A DNA stretch of 64,000 nucleotides from Neptuniibacter marinus. GTDB lineage: Bacteria; Pseudomonadota; Gammaproteobacteria; Pseudomonadales; Balneatricaceae. Position numbers and translations under genes: made by a program. Positions 26,769-36,400 of this stretch are shown in pieces. The notes under the pieces are model-generated. The model made no database searches. It worked only from the letters and a program-made list of their open reading frames with translations, and was not told the DNA's origin. The stretch is taken from the NCBI RefSeq assembly GCF_001597725.1, contig NZ_LUTR01000003.1, forward strand, positions 1 through 64,000, in the 5' to 3' direction. Position 1 is the stretch's first letter, and each line of letters starts with the position of its first letter.

Positions 26769-27335
26769 TTGTCCGAAACTAATTTTAATTTAGCAAAAGT
26801 AAGTAAAACTATTGAGGAGTCTTCTGACGGCATCCCCCCTTTAGAACGTTGGGACCCAGCGTTTTGTGGTGATATTGATATGCGTATTACCCGTGATGGT
26901 CGCTGGTTTTATATGGGTACGCCGATTGGCCGTCCAGCGATGGTTAAGCTTTTTTCACAAGTATTATGGATGGAAGAGGGAAGGTATTTCTTAAAAACTC
27001 CAGTTGAGAAGGTTGGAATTAAAGTTGATGATGCCCCTTTTCTGTTTGTCGCGGTTGAAAAAAAGGAAGGAGATAAAGGGCCTGAATTAGTCTTTACCAG
27101 TTTGACGGATGATAAAGTGACGTTAGGTAAGGCGCATCAGTTATGGATTGAGCACAGTCTTGAAACGGGGGAGCCTTCACCTTATATTCATGTGCGTTTT
27201 GGCATAAAAGGGTTGATACATCGTAATGTTTTTTATGAGTTGGTTAACATGGCTGAAGAGGTAGAAAAGGGAGGGGAGACAACTTTCATTGTCACGAGCC
27301 AAGGTGTTGAGTTTGTTTTAGATACGGTTTGTTAA
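26769..27335 (+). CDS. DUF1285 family protein
   Basis: The product is 188 residues from a TTG start. The segment PPLERWDPAFCGDIDMRITRDGRWFYMGTPIGRPAMVKLFSQVLWMEEGRYFLKTPVEKVGI is the signature of DUF1285, a conserved soluble protein of Proteobacteria. The biochemical role is unknown. No ATG is available near the N terminus that would keep this signature, so TTG is preferred although its ribosome site is modest. Confidence 0.85.
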   Translation: MSETNFNLAKVSKTIEESSDGIPPLERWDPAFCGDIDMRITRDGRWFYMGTPIGRPAMVKLFSQVLWMEEGRYFLKTPVEKVGIKVDDAPFLFVAVEKKEGDKGPELVFTSLTDDKVTLGKAHQLWIEHSLETGEPSPYIHVRFGIKGLIHRNVFYELVNMAEEVEKGGETTFIVTSQGVEFVLDTVC

Positions 27336-27442
27336 TTATTTTGATCTAGAAATGAACTTAATTCGGTGATTTTAAAGAAAATTATTTTAATTATAGTAAA
27401 CTATAATAAATTTGACGTGTGCGCTGCTAGAGGTATCAGTAG

Positions 27443-28612
27443 ATGAGTTCAGGGAAACGGTTTTCTGTTCTTTTAATCATTCAGTCAACAAAAGAGATCC
27501 AGTCTCTTTGCAATATGGTTAAAAGACATTTTCCACGTTTTTATACTGCTTCTACTGAAGAGGAAGCTATACGGCTTATTGCCAAACATCAGATCGATGT
27601 TCTTTTATTGGGCCTTGACGGTATTCAAAACAATGAAGTGTTTTATCTACATCTTCTCAGCGCTAAACAGGATGTAGATAAGATTATTTTTAAAAAAATT
27701 GTTTTTTGTAGCCGAGAGGAGCTGAAAGATGCGTTCGGCATCTGTAATAAAGATGTGTTCGACGATTATTTTATTATTCGACCTCTTTATGATCCCTACC
27801 ATTTGTTACTTCGTTTACGATTTATTCGCCGTGAGATGACGGAAAGAGATGATAGAGGTCTGTTGGGATCGGGGGATTGTAGTGTTGAAAATCTATGTGG
27901 GTATTTTGATCAGATCATTAACTGTGATAGTGAAATAGCGGATCTTAATGAAGCTAACTATGCCAAATTAATGGAACTTGTCTCATACTCAATGAAGCAT
28001 ATGAAGGATAAAATAATTGATGATGGCAATATGACGGAGCAGTCACGTCAAAATATTAGTAGCCTTATTGATACCCATGCTAAAGAGCATTTACAGGAAG
28101 TGGGTGTGCATCAACAGGGTGCCAATGGACAGGTGAAAAGTAAGTTAAACACAGTTACGGAAGTCGCTAAGCAGAAAAAAGCCAGTTTAGAAGCGGAGAA
28201 AGATAATCCGATTGTATTTGACGATAGTAATATCCTTCTGTTGGAAGATGAGGTTGAAGAGCGAGATAAGATTAAGATGATCTTGGAGGGTGCGGGATAT
28301 AAAGCGCAAGTATCAGGTAGTGCGGTTCATACTATGAAGTTATTAAAAAACTGGAAACCGGATATCATACTGCTTGATTTAACATTGCCAGATATGAGTG
28401 CGTTATTTGTTATTGATCAGATCAAGCAAGATCCTGAAATGAGTCATACTCGGATTATGGTCTTGGCTAAACCGGGTGACACTCAAAATGCTAAAGAAGC
28501 GATGAAGCAGGGTGTACATGAGGTAATGCTAAAACCATTGGATAAAGATATGCTGCTTTTTAAAATGGGCCATAACTTAGAAGCAGTAAAGAACGAATCC
28601 CAATCATCTTGA
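27443..28612 (+). CDS. Two-receiver response-regulator-like protein without output domain
   Basis: The protein is 389 residues. The N-terminal receiver-like domain (about 6-120) has GLDG where the phosphorylated Asp should be (DVLLLGLDGI), so it is probably a pseudo-receiver. A helical linker (about 130-250) follows. The C-terminal receiver (about 263-380) keeps the acidic pocket (LLEDE), the phospho-Asp in DIILLDLTLPD and the Lys in LKPLD, but the Thr/Ser switch residue is Ala (MVLAKPGD). No DNA-binding or enzymatic output domain is present. Confidence 0.8.
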   Translation: MSSGKRFSVLLIIQSTKEIQSLCNMVKRHFPRFYTASTEEEAIRLIAKHQIDVLLLGLDGIQNNEVFYLHLLSAKQDVDKIIFKKIVFCSREELKDAFGICNKDVFDDYFIIRPLYDPYHLLLRLRFIRREMTERDDRGLLGSGDCSVENLCGYFDQIINCDSEIADLNEANYAKLMELVSYSMKHMKDKIIDDGNMTEQSRQNISSLIDTHAKEHLQEVGVHQQGANGQVKSKLNTVTEVAKQKKASLEAEKDNPIVFDDSNILLLEDEVEERDKIKMILEGAGYKAQVSGSAVHTMKLLKNWKPDIILLDLTLPDMSALFVIDQIKQDPEMSHTRIMVLAKPGDTQNAKEAMKQGVHEVMLKPLDKDMLLFKMGHNLEAVKNESQSS

Positions 28613-29206
28613 ACTTAGAGCTGCGCTTATGTGATAGATAAGTGTAGTTGTCTTCAAATTAGAGTGGAATAAGTTGTAAGAAAAGCTAGTTCAGCGCTTT
28701 TATACTAGGCGGTTTAGCTGTAGTAGCTTAGTACCTTGAAAAAAGGTAATACTTAATTAACCGTAAGTTGGCTGTTTGATAAATTATTAAAATAAAAGTA
28801 ATTTTATTTTCGGGGGGGAAAGTCTACTTTATCTATGTGGGTGCGGTTTAATCTAGAAAATTACCCATGCGATTCAAGGGGAAATTTGATATAAATGGGT
28901 AGGTCAACTTGGCCGTTACTTATCTAGCCTGAGCCCTTAACTAGTCAACTTAGGTTGCTAGAATAATAAATTTGTATGCACTCCCAAAGCCGTTATTTAT
29001 AGCTCGCACCTAAGGTCTTACCTATAGGAATTGTTTAAGAAGACCCCTCTTAATTACCTTTAGTCAATTAACTTTCTATCCTTTTTGTAGCCACCTTTTA
29101 TCTGAACTTTGTTGATAATAGTCATTATTATATAAGGTCGTAGTGCGGATAATACTTATCTTTAAGTAATTGATTTTTTAATTTTCAAGGAGTCAAAAAA
29201 GTATTT
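28613..29206. other. 594-base stretch without a convincing gene
   Basis: No ORF with coding character was found. A 9-bp A/T-only hairpin with a GTAA loop lies at 28789-28810, followed by a run of seven G. A 7-bp inverted repeat, TACCCAT/ATGGGTA, lies at 28862-28868 and 28895-28901. The 3' end holds a ribosome site (AAGGAG near 29188) for the next gene. No known RNA family is recognised, but a small RNA is possible. Confidence 0.4.
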
Positions 29207-29644
29207 ATGGAATACCCTATTCTGTTAATTATCCACCTTAGCTGCGCTATCCTATTTATTGGAGTGGTTGCATTCGAGGTTCTTTTTCTGGAGCCAATCC
29301 GTACACATTTACCTGATAGTATGATGGAATTAGTTGAAGCAGGTATTCATACTCGGGCACGTAAGTTTATGCCTTTCGTTGTTGTTCTGCTGTTTATTTC
29401 AGGTATTGGTTTGTTGGGGAGGATTTATTGGCATAGTTGGTATCCTCCGTTCTCCAGTGCTTTTTCCACATTACTTACTATCAAGATAATCCTTGCTATC
29501 AGTGTTTTAATTCATTTTATAACCGCAATCAGAGCATCGCTGTGTAATAACATGACCTCTCGTCGTTTTCGACTGACGCACTATAGTGTTTTTGCGCATA
29601 TGATACTGATTGTTATTTTAGCCAAAACGATGCTGCATGTTTAA
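29207..29644 (+). CDS. Small CopD-like membrane protein
   Basis: The protein is 145 residues with four hydrophobic helices and conserved-looking histidines near the first helix start (LLIIHLSC) and in helices 3 and 4 (SVLIHFITA, SVFAHMILI). This matches the small CopD/YebZ-like family, possibly binding heme b or copper. Preceded by AAGGAG. It neighbours the Crp/Fnr gene, an arrangement I associate with respiratory control, but function is inferred only. Confidence 0.65.
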   Translation: MEYPILLIIHLSCAILFIGVVAFEVLFLEPIRTHLPDSMMELVEAGIHTRARKFMPFVVVLLFISGIGLLGRIYWHSWYPPFSSAFSTLLTIKIILAISVLIHFITAIRASLCNNMTSRRFRLTHYSVFAHMILIVILAKTMLHV

Positions 29645-29909
29645 ATGGCAAGCGGAATATTAGAAAAGTTTGTTCACCTTGTGTGTCGAAGGTGTTGGGG
29701 TTGTGGGTATTCTCCCTCCCTTATCTGAATAAGGCTTAGTCTTGATTTTTTGTCGTTGTGATCTGCATGCGATCGGGAGAGGAGTGCGCTAATTTCTTAT
29801 GTGCATAAGCTCTAAGCAATAAGTTTATTAAAGACTGATTCTATGAGTGTGAGGTAATTTTCTTAAAGTGAGAAAGCGTTACACAATGGGCGATCACCTT
29901 TGTGGATAA

Positions 29910-30644
29910 TTAACGAATACCACAGCAGCGGAGTAAATCAGAAGAGGCGCTTCCTATTTTATTGCTACTTAATGTGGTTGAAGGAAGGCTAACCATTGAA
30001 CAAAGCTGATCTGGTTCTAATATAACGCAGTCTTTACCTTTAACACTCAGGCAGCCTGCATCGCGGAATTTTGTTAACATTCGGGAAAGTGTTTCAGGTT
30101 CAATGTTTAGTTGCCGGGCTAAGATGCCTTGAGTGAAAGGTAGTTTTAGCCAACGCGTATTCTGAGTTTGGTAGAGTTCAGCTAGAAACATAACAAGTCG
30201 TTGCGCCGACTTGTTGACAGTAAGTTGGTCAATACGACTAACAGCAGAGTAAAGGTTATCCGCCATATTGGCCGCAATGGTTAATGCGAAATCAGGGCTT
30301 TTTTCAAAGAGTTTAAGAAGCTTGAGGCTATCTAGCTGGAGAAGTTTGCTTTTTCGGACAGCCACCGCTGAGAGTGGTGCGAGTTTATCCTTTTGAAATG
30401 CAACCGTTTCAGCAAATATAGTGCCTTCACTGATTTCTTGGTAGACTTTTTCATGTCCTTCGTGACCGAGTCTGTACAGGCGGATACAGCCTGATTGCAA
30501 AAGATAATAATGATCCAGCTTGTCGCCCTGATGAAAGACATGTTCACCACGTTGTATAACTGGCCTACGAGCACCGTGGGTTAATGCTTGAAGGTTGTCT
30601 GTTTCTAATATACGAAATAAGTTAGTTTTGGCTAAACCTTCCAT
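29910..30644 (-). CDS. Crp/Fnr-family regulator (Dnr-like)
   Basis: The product is 244 residues from ATG 30644; a TTG start at 30662 would add six residues. A cyclic-nucleotide-binding-like sensor (residues 5-120, VFHQGDKLDHYYLLQSGCIRLYRLG) precedes a long dimer helix and a DNA-binding helix-turn-helix (TQGILARQLNIEPETLSRMLTKFRDAG). The Cys set that carries the FNR iron-sulfur cluster is absent from the N terminus, so it is more like Dnr, which senses NO through heme. A Fur-box-like site lies just upstream, so it may be iron-regulated. Confidence 0.88.
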   Translation of the reverse strand: MEGLAKTNLFRILETDNLQALTHGARRPVIQRGEHVFHQGDKLDHYYLLQSGCIRLYRLGHEGHEKVYQEISEGTIFAETVAFQKDKLAPLSAVAVRKSKLLQLDSLKLLKLFEKSPDFALTIAANMADNLYSAVSRIDQLTVNKSAQRLVMFLAELYQTQNTRWLKLPFTQGILARQLNIEPETLSRMLTKFRDAGCLSVKGKDCVILEPDQLCSMVSLPSTTLSSNKIGSASSDLLRCCGIR

Positions 30645-30663
30645 GAGTGACCCCAATATCAAT

Positions 30664-30682
30664 GCAAATAATAATCATTTTC
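30664..30682 (-). promoter_or_regulatory. Fur-box-like site upstream of the Crp/Fnr gene
   Basis: On the minus strand GAAAATGATTATTATTTGC matches 14 of 19 positions of the Fur consensus GATAATGATAATCATTATC. It lies about 20 bases before the start codon. Low intrinsic AT specificity makes chance matches possible. Confidence 0.45.
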
Positions 30683-30736
30683 ATAACGATTGTAATGTGA
30701 ATAATATCTAATCTCAATTGATTGTGTTTTAGTTAT

Positions 30737-32215
30737 TTAAAAAATATGACGTAACAGAAGACTCACTTCTGTTTGTTTAAAGCCAAAAGCCCAATCTAAA
30801 TTACTCTGATTAATACTATGGCGTATTCTTAGCTCTGGACTTAACTCTGCAAACTCCCAGCCTTTGGCACCTGTGCTTAGGATATATATCTGTTGTTTAT
30901 CGTGACGTCTTTCACCTAGGAAAAAATCATGTGCGTCGTTCTTGCTATCACGATAAATCGTCTGGGCATTGACGAATAATCCAGCAGGACCGGAGAAAGC
31001 ATGATATACCCCAGCACGTACTGACCAACTTTTACTACTGGCCTGATCTACATCGTATTTATTTCGATCAAGTGTCAAACCACCATACACGCTAGTACTT
31101 CGGTTAGGCATATAGGCAGCAGTAAAATCCCATTGATACGAATCATAATCTGCCCCGCTGCGCTGTCCCTCTGTTGTGTATTCATAACGTTTGGCATCTA
31201 AGCCAGTGCCTACTTGCCATTGTTGATTTAATGAATGTTGCCACCCCATTTTAAGACCATGAGCAAGATAGTGACTACTGTCATTACGGTAATAATGTTC
31301 AAGGTAAGGCGTTAGGCTGATAGTGTCTTTAGCATCCAAATACTGGTAGCCCAACTGCAAACGCGTTAAGTTAGTACTGTAATCCTGAATCGTGGCGGTA
31401 TCAGAAGGATTTTTAGTGGGATAATAACTCCCGTAGCTCATCGGTTTAAACGCCACATTATGATTACCAGAGACATTAAAACGGCGTTGAAACGCCAGCT
31501 CATAATTGATCATGTTCGATTCAATGGCTTCTGGCATTTGACGTTCAAACAAACAAATCCCTGCAAAACTGCTTAAACAGGTGTAATAGCCGTTTGCCTG
31601 GTTAATATTATTGTTGTAACCAAAACCAAACGCCGCACTGCCGTGCCAATCATCACGCATATCGATTGCTTGTTTGTATTGCTGAACCAGCATTTGAGCT
31701 TGAGGTGGCAAGCCGGCATTTAATGCCTTTTCAAAACCTTCTAGCGCTCGTTTTTCTTGATAGTCTTCAAACCATAGCCGCGCCAACTCCAATAAAATTC
31801 GAGCGTCTTCTGGTTCCAAATTATTAGCGTATTCCATTCGCTGTAGCGCTAGCGAATAATCATTATGAAAACGTGCCAACAAACTTTCTGCCATGGCCAC
31901 CAAGGCAGGACGGTGATCAGGTAACTGCTGATAACGTTGAATAAAATCCGGTAATAACGTCCACTGATTGCTGTTGATAGCGATGTAAATCGCTGGCTCT
32001 AATGAATCTCGAGTTGAAGGCACTTGATAATGTTTACCTTGGTACATCAAAGTCCCCGGAGGGGCGGCCAATTCTTCCTCATGTTGGCCTTGCTGTTCAA
32101 TAATGCGATGGGTTTCTTCTTGTAGGAAACGGGTATCGTCCTCATCCGCTTGCACAAAAGGCACGATAAGATAAACAGATATCAGTAGCCACACCGATCT
32201 GAAACGGAACGTCAT
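30737..32215 (-). CDS. Slam-type outer-membrane translocator (surface lipoprotein assembly modifier)
   Basis: The protein is 492 residues. A signal peptide (VWLLISVYLIVPFVQA) is followed by TPR-like helices (about 90-190, AMESLLARFHNDYSLALQRMEYANNLEPEDARILLELARLWFEDYQEKRAL region). The DUF560 beta-barrel starts near DWHGSAAFGFGYNNNINQA and ends in LLRHIF. Slam proteins move substrate proteins across the outer membrane. The gene for a Slam-substrate-like protein lies immediately upstream, and a TonB-dependent receptor gene precedes that, which fits a heme acquisition locus. Confidence 0.88.
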   Translation of the reverse strand: MTFRFRSVWLLISVYLIVPFVQADEDDTRFLQEETHRIIEQQGQHEEELAAPPGTLMYQGKHYQVPSTRDSLEPAIYIAINSNQWTLLPDFIQRYQQLPDHRPALVAMAESLLARFHNDYSLALQRMEYANNLEPEDARILLELARLWFEDYQEKRALEGFEKALNAGLPPQAQMLVQQYKQAIDMRDDWHGSAAFGFGYNNNINQANGYYTCLSSFAGICLFERQMPEAIESNMINYELAFQRRFNVSGNHNVAFKPMSYGSYYPTKNPSDTATIQDYSTNLTRLQLGYQYLDAKDTISLTPYLEHYYRNDSSHYLAHGLKMGWQHSLNQQWQVGTGLDAKRYEYTTEGQRSGADYDSYQWDFTAAYMPNRSTSVYGGLTLDRNKYDVDQASSKSWSVRAGVYHAFSGPAGLFVNAQTIYRDSKNDAHDFFLGERRHDKQQIYILSTGAKGWEFAELSPELRIRHSINQSNLDWAFGFKQTEVSLLLRHIF

Positions 32216-32252
32216 AGAATTTTTTCCATTTTAAAGAGTGACGTAATAGAAT

Positions 32253-32274
32253 AGAGGCCAGCGAACTGGCCTCT
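32253..32274 (-). terminator. UUCG-capped hairpin between the exported-protein and Slam genes
   Basis: On the minus strand AGAGGCCAG-TTCG-CTGGCCTCT is a perfect 9-bp stem with a stable TTCG tetraloop, 98 bases after the upstream stop. Only a weak T-rich tract (ATTCTATT) follows. It may be an attenuating terminator or 3' stabiliser that raises the ratio of substrate to Slam mRNA. Confidence 0.6.
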
Positions 32275-32372
32275 TGGGGTGTTGCCTCTAAAACGATACG
32301 AAAAGAGAACCTTCCAGAATCGCTCAATTTGACGCTTTTCACTGGTTGCACCCAGTGGAGAGTGGTCAAATA

Positions 32373-33359
32373 TTAAGGCGTAATAGTACCGCTGACTTTG
32401 CTACCGCCGAAGGCTGTATCATCATAAGTACCATTGGTGTACATACCCGCTAGCGCTTCTGCATCGTTATAGAAACGACCTTCGATAGTGTTAGTTGCAG
32501 CTGAATTTCCAAAGGTACCGTCGCTATTGATAGTCGTGGTAGTAGCATCAAAGTCAATGGTTTGAGTTGTCGCACCTACAGTACGGCTAATGCTACCAGT
32601 GAGTTCATTACCGCTACAGCCACTACAGTAGTTGGCAGTCAATGTACCTTTATATAGATTCACGCTGTCAGGTAGTCCACCATCCAAGGTTACACCAGAT
32701 GAATTTGTACCTGTTTGGCTGATGCCAACCACACCATATTCGACATCATCCAACGTTGGCATTTCATCGTTTTTAACTGCATCATCACCTACGTACCAAA
32801 CAGTACGATCAGCGCTGGTCATATTCAGGTCATAGCTGTCAGCGTCTGGAGAATCAACGGCCGGAGCCCATTCACCAAAATAAACACCACTCTCTGCTGC
32901 TAACGGATCACCACTGGCATCCGCCACTTGGCCAATTACCAAACCACCAAATTGCGGAGCAAACGACAGTTTGGTAATTTGTCGCACACTGTTAACCACA
33001 AAGTTGGCATCGTTACTGCCTCCTGTCACTGTTTCAGTATCTTTCCATACCTGAGCAATATTAATTGGCAAATTAAGCATTCCTAAATCACCCGGTGTCA
33101 TAATGGCACCATTTCCATGATCAGTAATTGCATTATTAGAACCATTAATTGGACCACTAGCTACATCGATAGCGGTGCCATAACTATTAAGTTCTAGACC
33201 TGAGTCGCCACCACCAAATACCGAATGATTTGATGCATAGGGATCAACTAATAAGTCATTAGAGCTACCACCCTGCACATTCGGTGATGCAGCTATTACA
33301 GCATTACTACTCAGTATTGCCATAACAGCCAAAGCTAATGTTGATTTTCTCATTTTCAC
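32373..33359 (-). CDS. Secreted Slam-dependent protein, hemophilin-like
   Basis: The product is 328 residues. A signal peptide (LALAVMAILSSNAVIA then ASP) has no lipobox Cys, so the protein is probably released rather than lipid-anchored. The C terminus (TIEGRFYNDAEALAGMY ... FGGSKVSGTITP) matches the FYGP..AEE..G.F / FGG signature of Slam-substrate barrels. The paired CSGC motif near residue 246 could form a disulfide. With the adjacent Slam and TonB-receptor genes it resembles the hemophilin (HphA) heme-scavenging system of Acinetobacter. Heme binding is not shown by sequence alone. Confidence 0.7.
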   Translation of the reverse strand: MKMRKSTLALAVMAILSSNAVIAASPNVQGGSSNDLLVDPYASNHSVFGGGDSGLELNSYGTAIDVASGPINGSNNAITDHGNGAIMTPGDLGMLNLPINIAQVWKDTETVTGGSNDANFVVNSVRQITKLSFAPQFGGLVIGQVADASGDPLAAESGVYFGEWAPAVDSPDADSYDLNMTSADRTVWYVGDDAVKNDEMPTLDDVEYGVVGISQTGTNSSGVTLDGGLPDSVNLYKGTLTANYCSGCSGNELTGSISRTVGATTQTIDFDATTTTINSDGTFGNSAATNTIEGRFYNDAEALAGMYTNGTYDDTAFGGSKVSGTITP

Positions 33360-33378
33360 TTCCTCATATTTAGATTAG

Positions 33379-33394
33379 TAAAAACTAGTTTTTA
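33379..33394. repeat. 16-bp A/T palindrome between receptor and exported-protein genes
   Basis: TAAAAACTAGTTTTTA is a perfect palindrome in the 66-base gap. It can fold as a hairpin with a T-rich 3' arm on either strand. It may be a weak terminator or processing site inside the operon. Confidence 0.4.
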
Positions 33395-33425
33395 TAAAAA
33401 CCAGCAAAAATCGTTAAATAGACTA

Positions 33426-36400
33426 TTAGAATTTCACCTTTAATCCTGCTGTCACTGTACGACCAGGACCCGGCAATAGGGTTTTAGCCATAGGATCGAG
33501 ATAATATTCATCCGTAATATTGGTGATGCCTAGGTTTAAGGCCACAGAATTATTTACGTTGTAGTTGACATAAAGATCATGCAGTAACATAGAGCGCCAA
33601 TAGAAAGTATCAACACCATTACTGAACCATGCATCGCTGACGGATTCACCTAACCCCCAATCATCGGGGTTTTCTGAGGACAAAAGCTGATCCAGTTGTT
33701 TATTTTCAGCACCGGCGTGATAGACACCGCGCCAACCGAGCTCTAATTGATTACTTAAAAAACGAGCACCCAACCCCATATTAATAGAATATTTGGGTTG
33801 CAAACTGCTACCGCTGTAGGTACCTGGGAAGCCGCCCGTCATACATTCAGGAATACGATTGTAGAAAAGGTCTAGGCCAGAGGCATAATCTTTATCACAA
33901 AGTTTTTGCTCTAGCCGATAGGTCACTCCTAGGCTACCGAAATAACGGCCTGTATCGAAACGTGACTGGAGCTCTAAACCGCTGGTCTTTTTTTCATCAA
34001 ACTGGATAACATCATATTGGTCGTCACGATCAATAAAGTCCTTGATTTTGGTGTTGTAATAACTCAAACGTACATCCGCCATATACATATTGGGGAAGAA
34101 TTGAGTCAGGTCATGGGAATAACCTAGCTCCCAGTTAATGCTGCGCTCTGGTTTGCTAGCCCCATTGATGGCTAATGTCCCTATGGTTCCAGCACCATCA
34201 ATAACAGCGCTAGACGTTAATTCATTAACACTAGGGAAGCGGGTGGTTTGTGCATAACGTAAAAAACCTGTGCTGTGTGGAGTGATTCGAGCAGTAACAC
34301 TGAACACTGGGCTAAAGGCATCACCAGACTGCTCCTCAGGGGCTTCCCAAGCTTGGCCAGCATCAAGATCTTGGTAAACAACCGTGTCTGAGCCAGCGAG
34401 AACTCCCGGGATATTCTTTATCTCATATTCTCCGCTATTAGCCCCTTGGGCCTCTATCACTTTGTCATAAAGAAGTGCTGTATCGATTTCGCCATTGGCG
34501 AAAGGGTTTTGTGAGGAATCAAGCTTGCCATCTTTATAAGGTACAAATGCCGTTTTCTCCCAAACGGGATAACTCCAACTGTTATATTTAGCATGTCCAA
34601 GTTGACGTCCATCAAGATACTCTGAAAATTCAGGACTATTAACTCCGTAGGTCTGCAGCATATTAGTGTATTCATCGACCTCTTCAACAGTTAAAGGCTC
34701 GCCCCATGTCAGCTCCACACCGTCTTTACGTTGCTCTGCGGCATAAAAGTCATTACCTTCATTACGACGTTTAGCCGTTCCAGTATCCTTACCTGTGTAA
34801 TTTAGATAGCGTGTTCCGGCAGTCAAAGTAAGCCAATCAGTGGGCTGCCAAGCGAGGTTAAACATCGCCGAATATTCTTTACGTTCACCTGAACGAGGAC
34901 CAAAAAGTTCACTGGTTATATGCAGATCTGCGCCGCCTAATGCAATACCATTAGCGGCTGCATTGCTGGTTTGTACCTGTTCGTTGAGTTTTTCCTTCTG
35001 ATAGCTACCACCTAAAATCAGCTGTAGGCGATCGCTCAGCTGAATCTGATTGCTGAAATCAAAACCAGTTCGGTCATGTTGAGTCCATTGTCGTCCTTGA
35101 CGAATAATGGTGCCGTCGTGTTCTGGTTCGACAAACCAGTCAGCAAATTCTGGGAAGGATTCTACGTTAAAATCATAATCATCAAGTGCTTGTTGCGTAT
35201 CTTCATCAACGGAGTAACCAAAGGGGTTTACACCACTTTGATAGCGCTCCCCTTCTGTTGTGGTATGCCAAAGGCTGGTTTCTAGGTTCAACCATTTTGA
35301 GCCTTCCGGTTTAAAATCGTAACTGAGCTTGTAGTTTTCCGTTACTAGTTCTGAATGAGGTTTTTCAAACACAAATTGGTATTGAGACCAATCAACATCG
35401 GGTTGGCTTTGTTCTGCCGCCTCTCTATATCCCCAATAGAGGATGGAGTCACCAGGGACAGTTTCCCCAAAAATTGTATTAGTACGCATAAACTGCAAAC
35501 CAATTTTTTGCTCATTGGGCAAATACCAGTGATTTTTAATCAGTGTCGTATCCACTTTACTAGCGGTATTAAAAACTTCACTTCCAGAAGGGTACAATTT
35601 AATTAAATTTGGAATATATCTATCGGTTGTTGTTGTATCGAAAGAATCATACCCTGAGTATCGGTCTGCATTATTGTCACCTGCGTAATAATTTCCGGTA
35701 GTCCGCTCACTTCGTGAGATCAAAATGTCGGTAAATTCATTACGCCCAGCAATAGTTAACATTTCGGAATGGTCATCAAAATTTAAGTGTTCACTGCTAC
35801 CCTTGTAGCGCTGTTCAGGGTAGGGGACTTCGATACCCATTTGCCCTAATCGGCTTGCTCCAGGAATGTCTCGATAATCTTTGCCGTAGAACGATTCGGC
35901 ATTAAAGCGTGTGGCGCTAGTATTACCGGATGTCTCGATGTTCGTTTCTATTCCCCAGCTTTCCCCTTCAGGAATAATGTCGTTCGCTTCAATAGTCCGG
36001 ATATTTACGGCACCACCTACACCACTTTTTATGCCTCGACTTAGCGAAGGGCCTTTTTCCACTTCAATGCTGCGAAACAAAGCTGGATCAACATAACTAC
36101 GATTACCCGAACCAAACATATGCAAGAAGACGTTGGTGGATTGTTCAGTGCCATCAATGGTTAAAGGGGTTCGACCTTCACCCGTTATACCGCGGATATT
36201 AGGCGTAATGGACTGACTACTTCGAGAGTCCATGCTGTACACACCGTTCATGCCTTTGAATACATCGCTAGGGTTAGTCGCTTTAAAACGTTGTAGTTGT
36301 TCGCGATCTTGGTAAACACTGGTGACGTTTTCGGTATAGACTTCATCTTTCTTTTCTTCGTCCTTATCGGGGGTGCCTGTTACAAGGATCGATTCGAGTT

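Noticed and set aside
30644-30662. FNR-box reading of TTGATATTGGGGTCA upstream of the Crp/Fnr gene
   Set aside because: Only the left half TTGAT matches; the ATCAA half is absent, whereas the Fur-like match is better.
32142-32369. ORF on the minus strand between the exported protein and Slam
   Set aside because: It overlaps the hairpin and the Slam signal peptide in another frame, has no ribosome site and no recognisable sequence.
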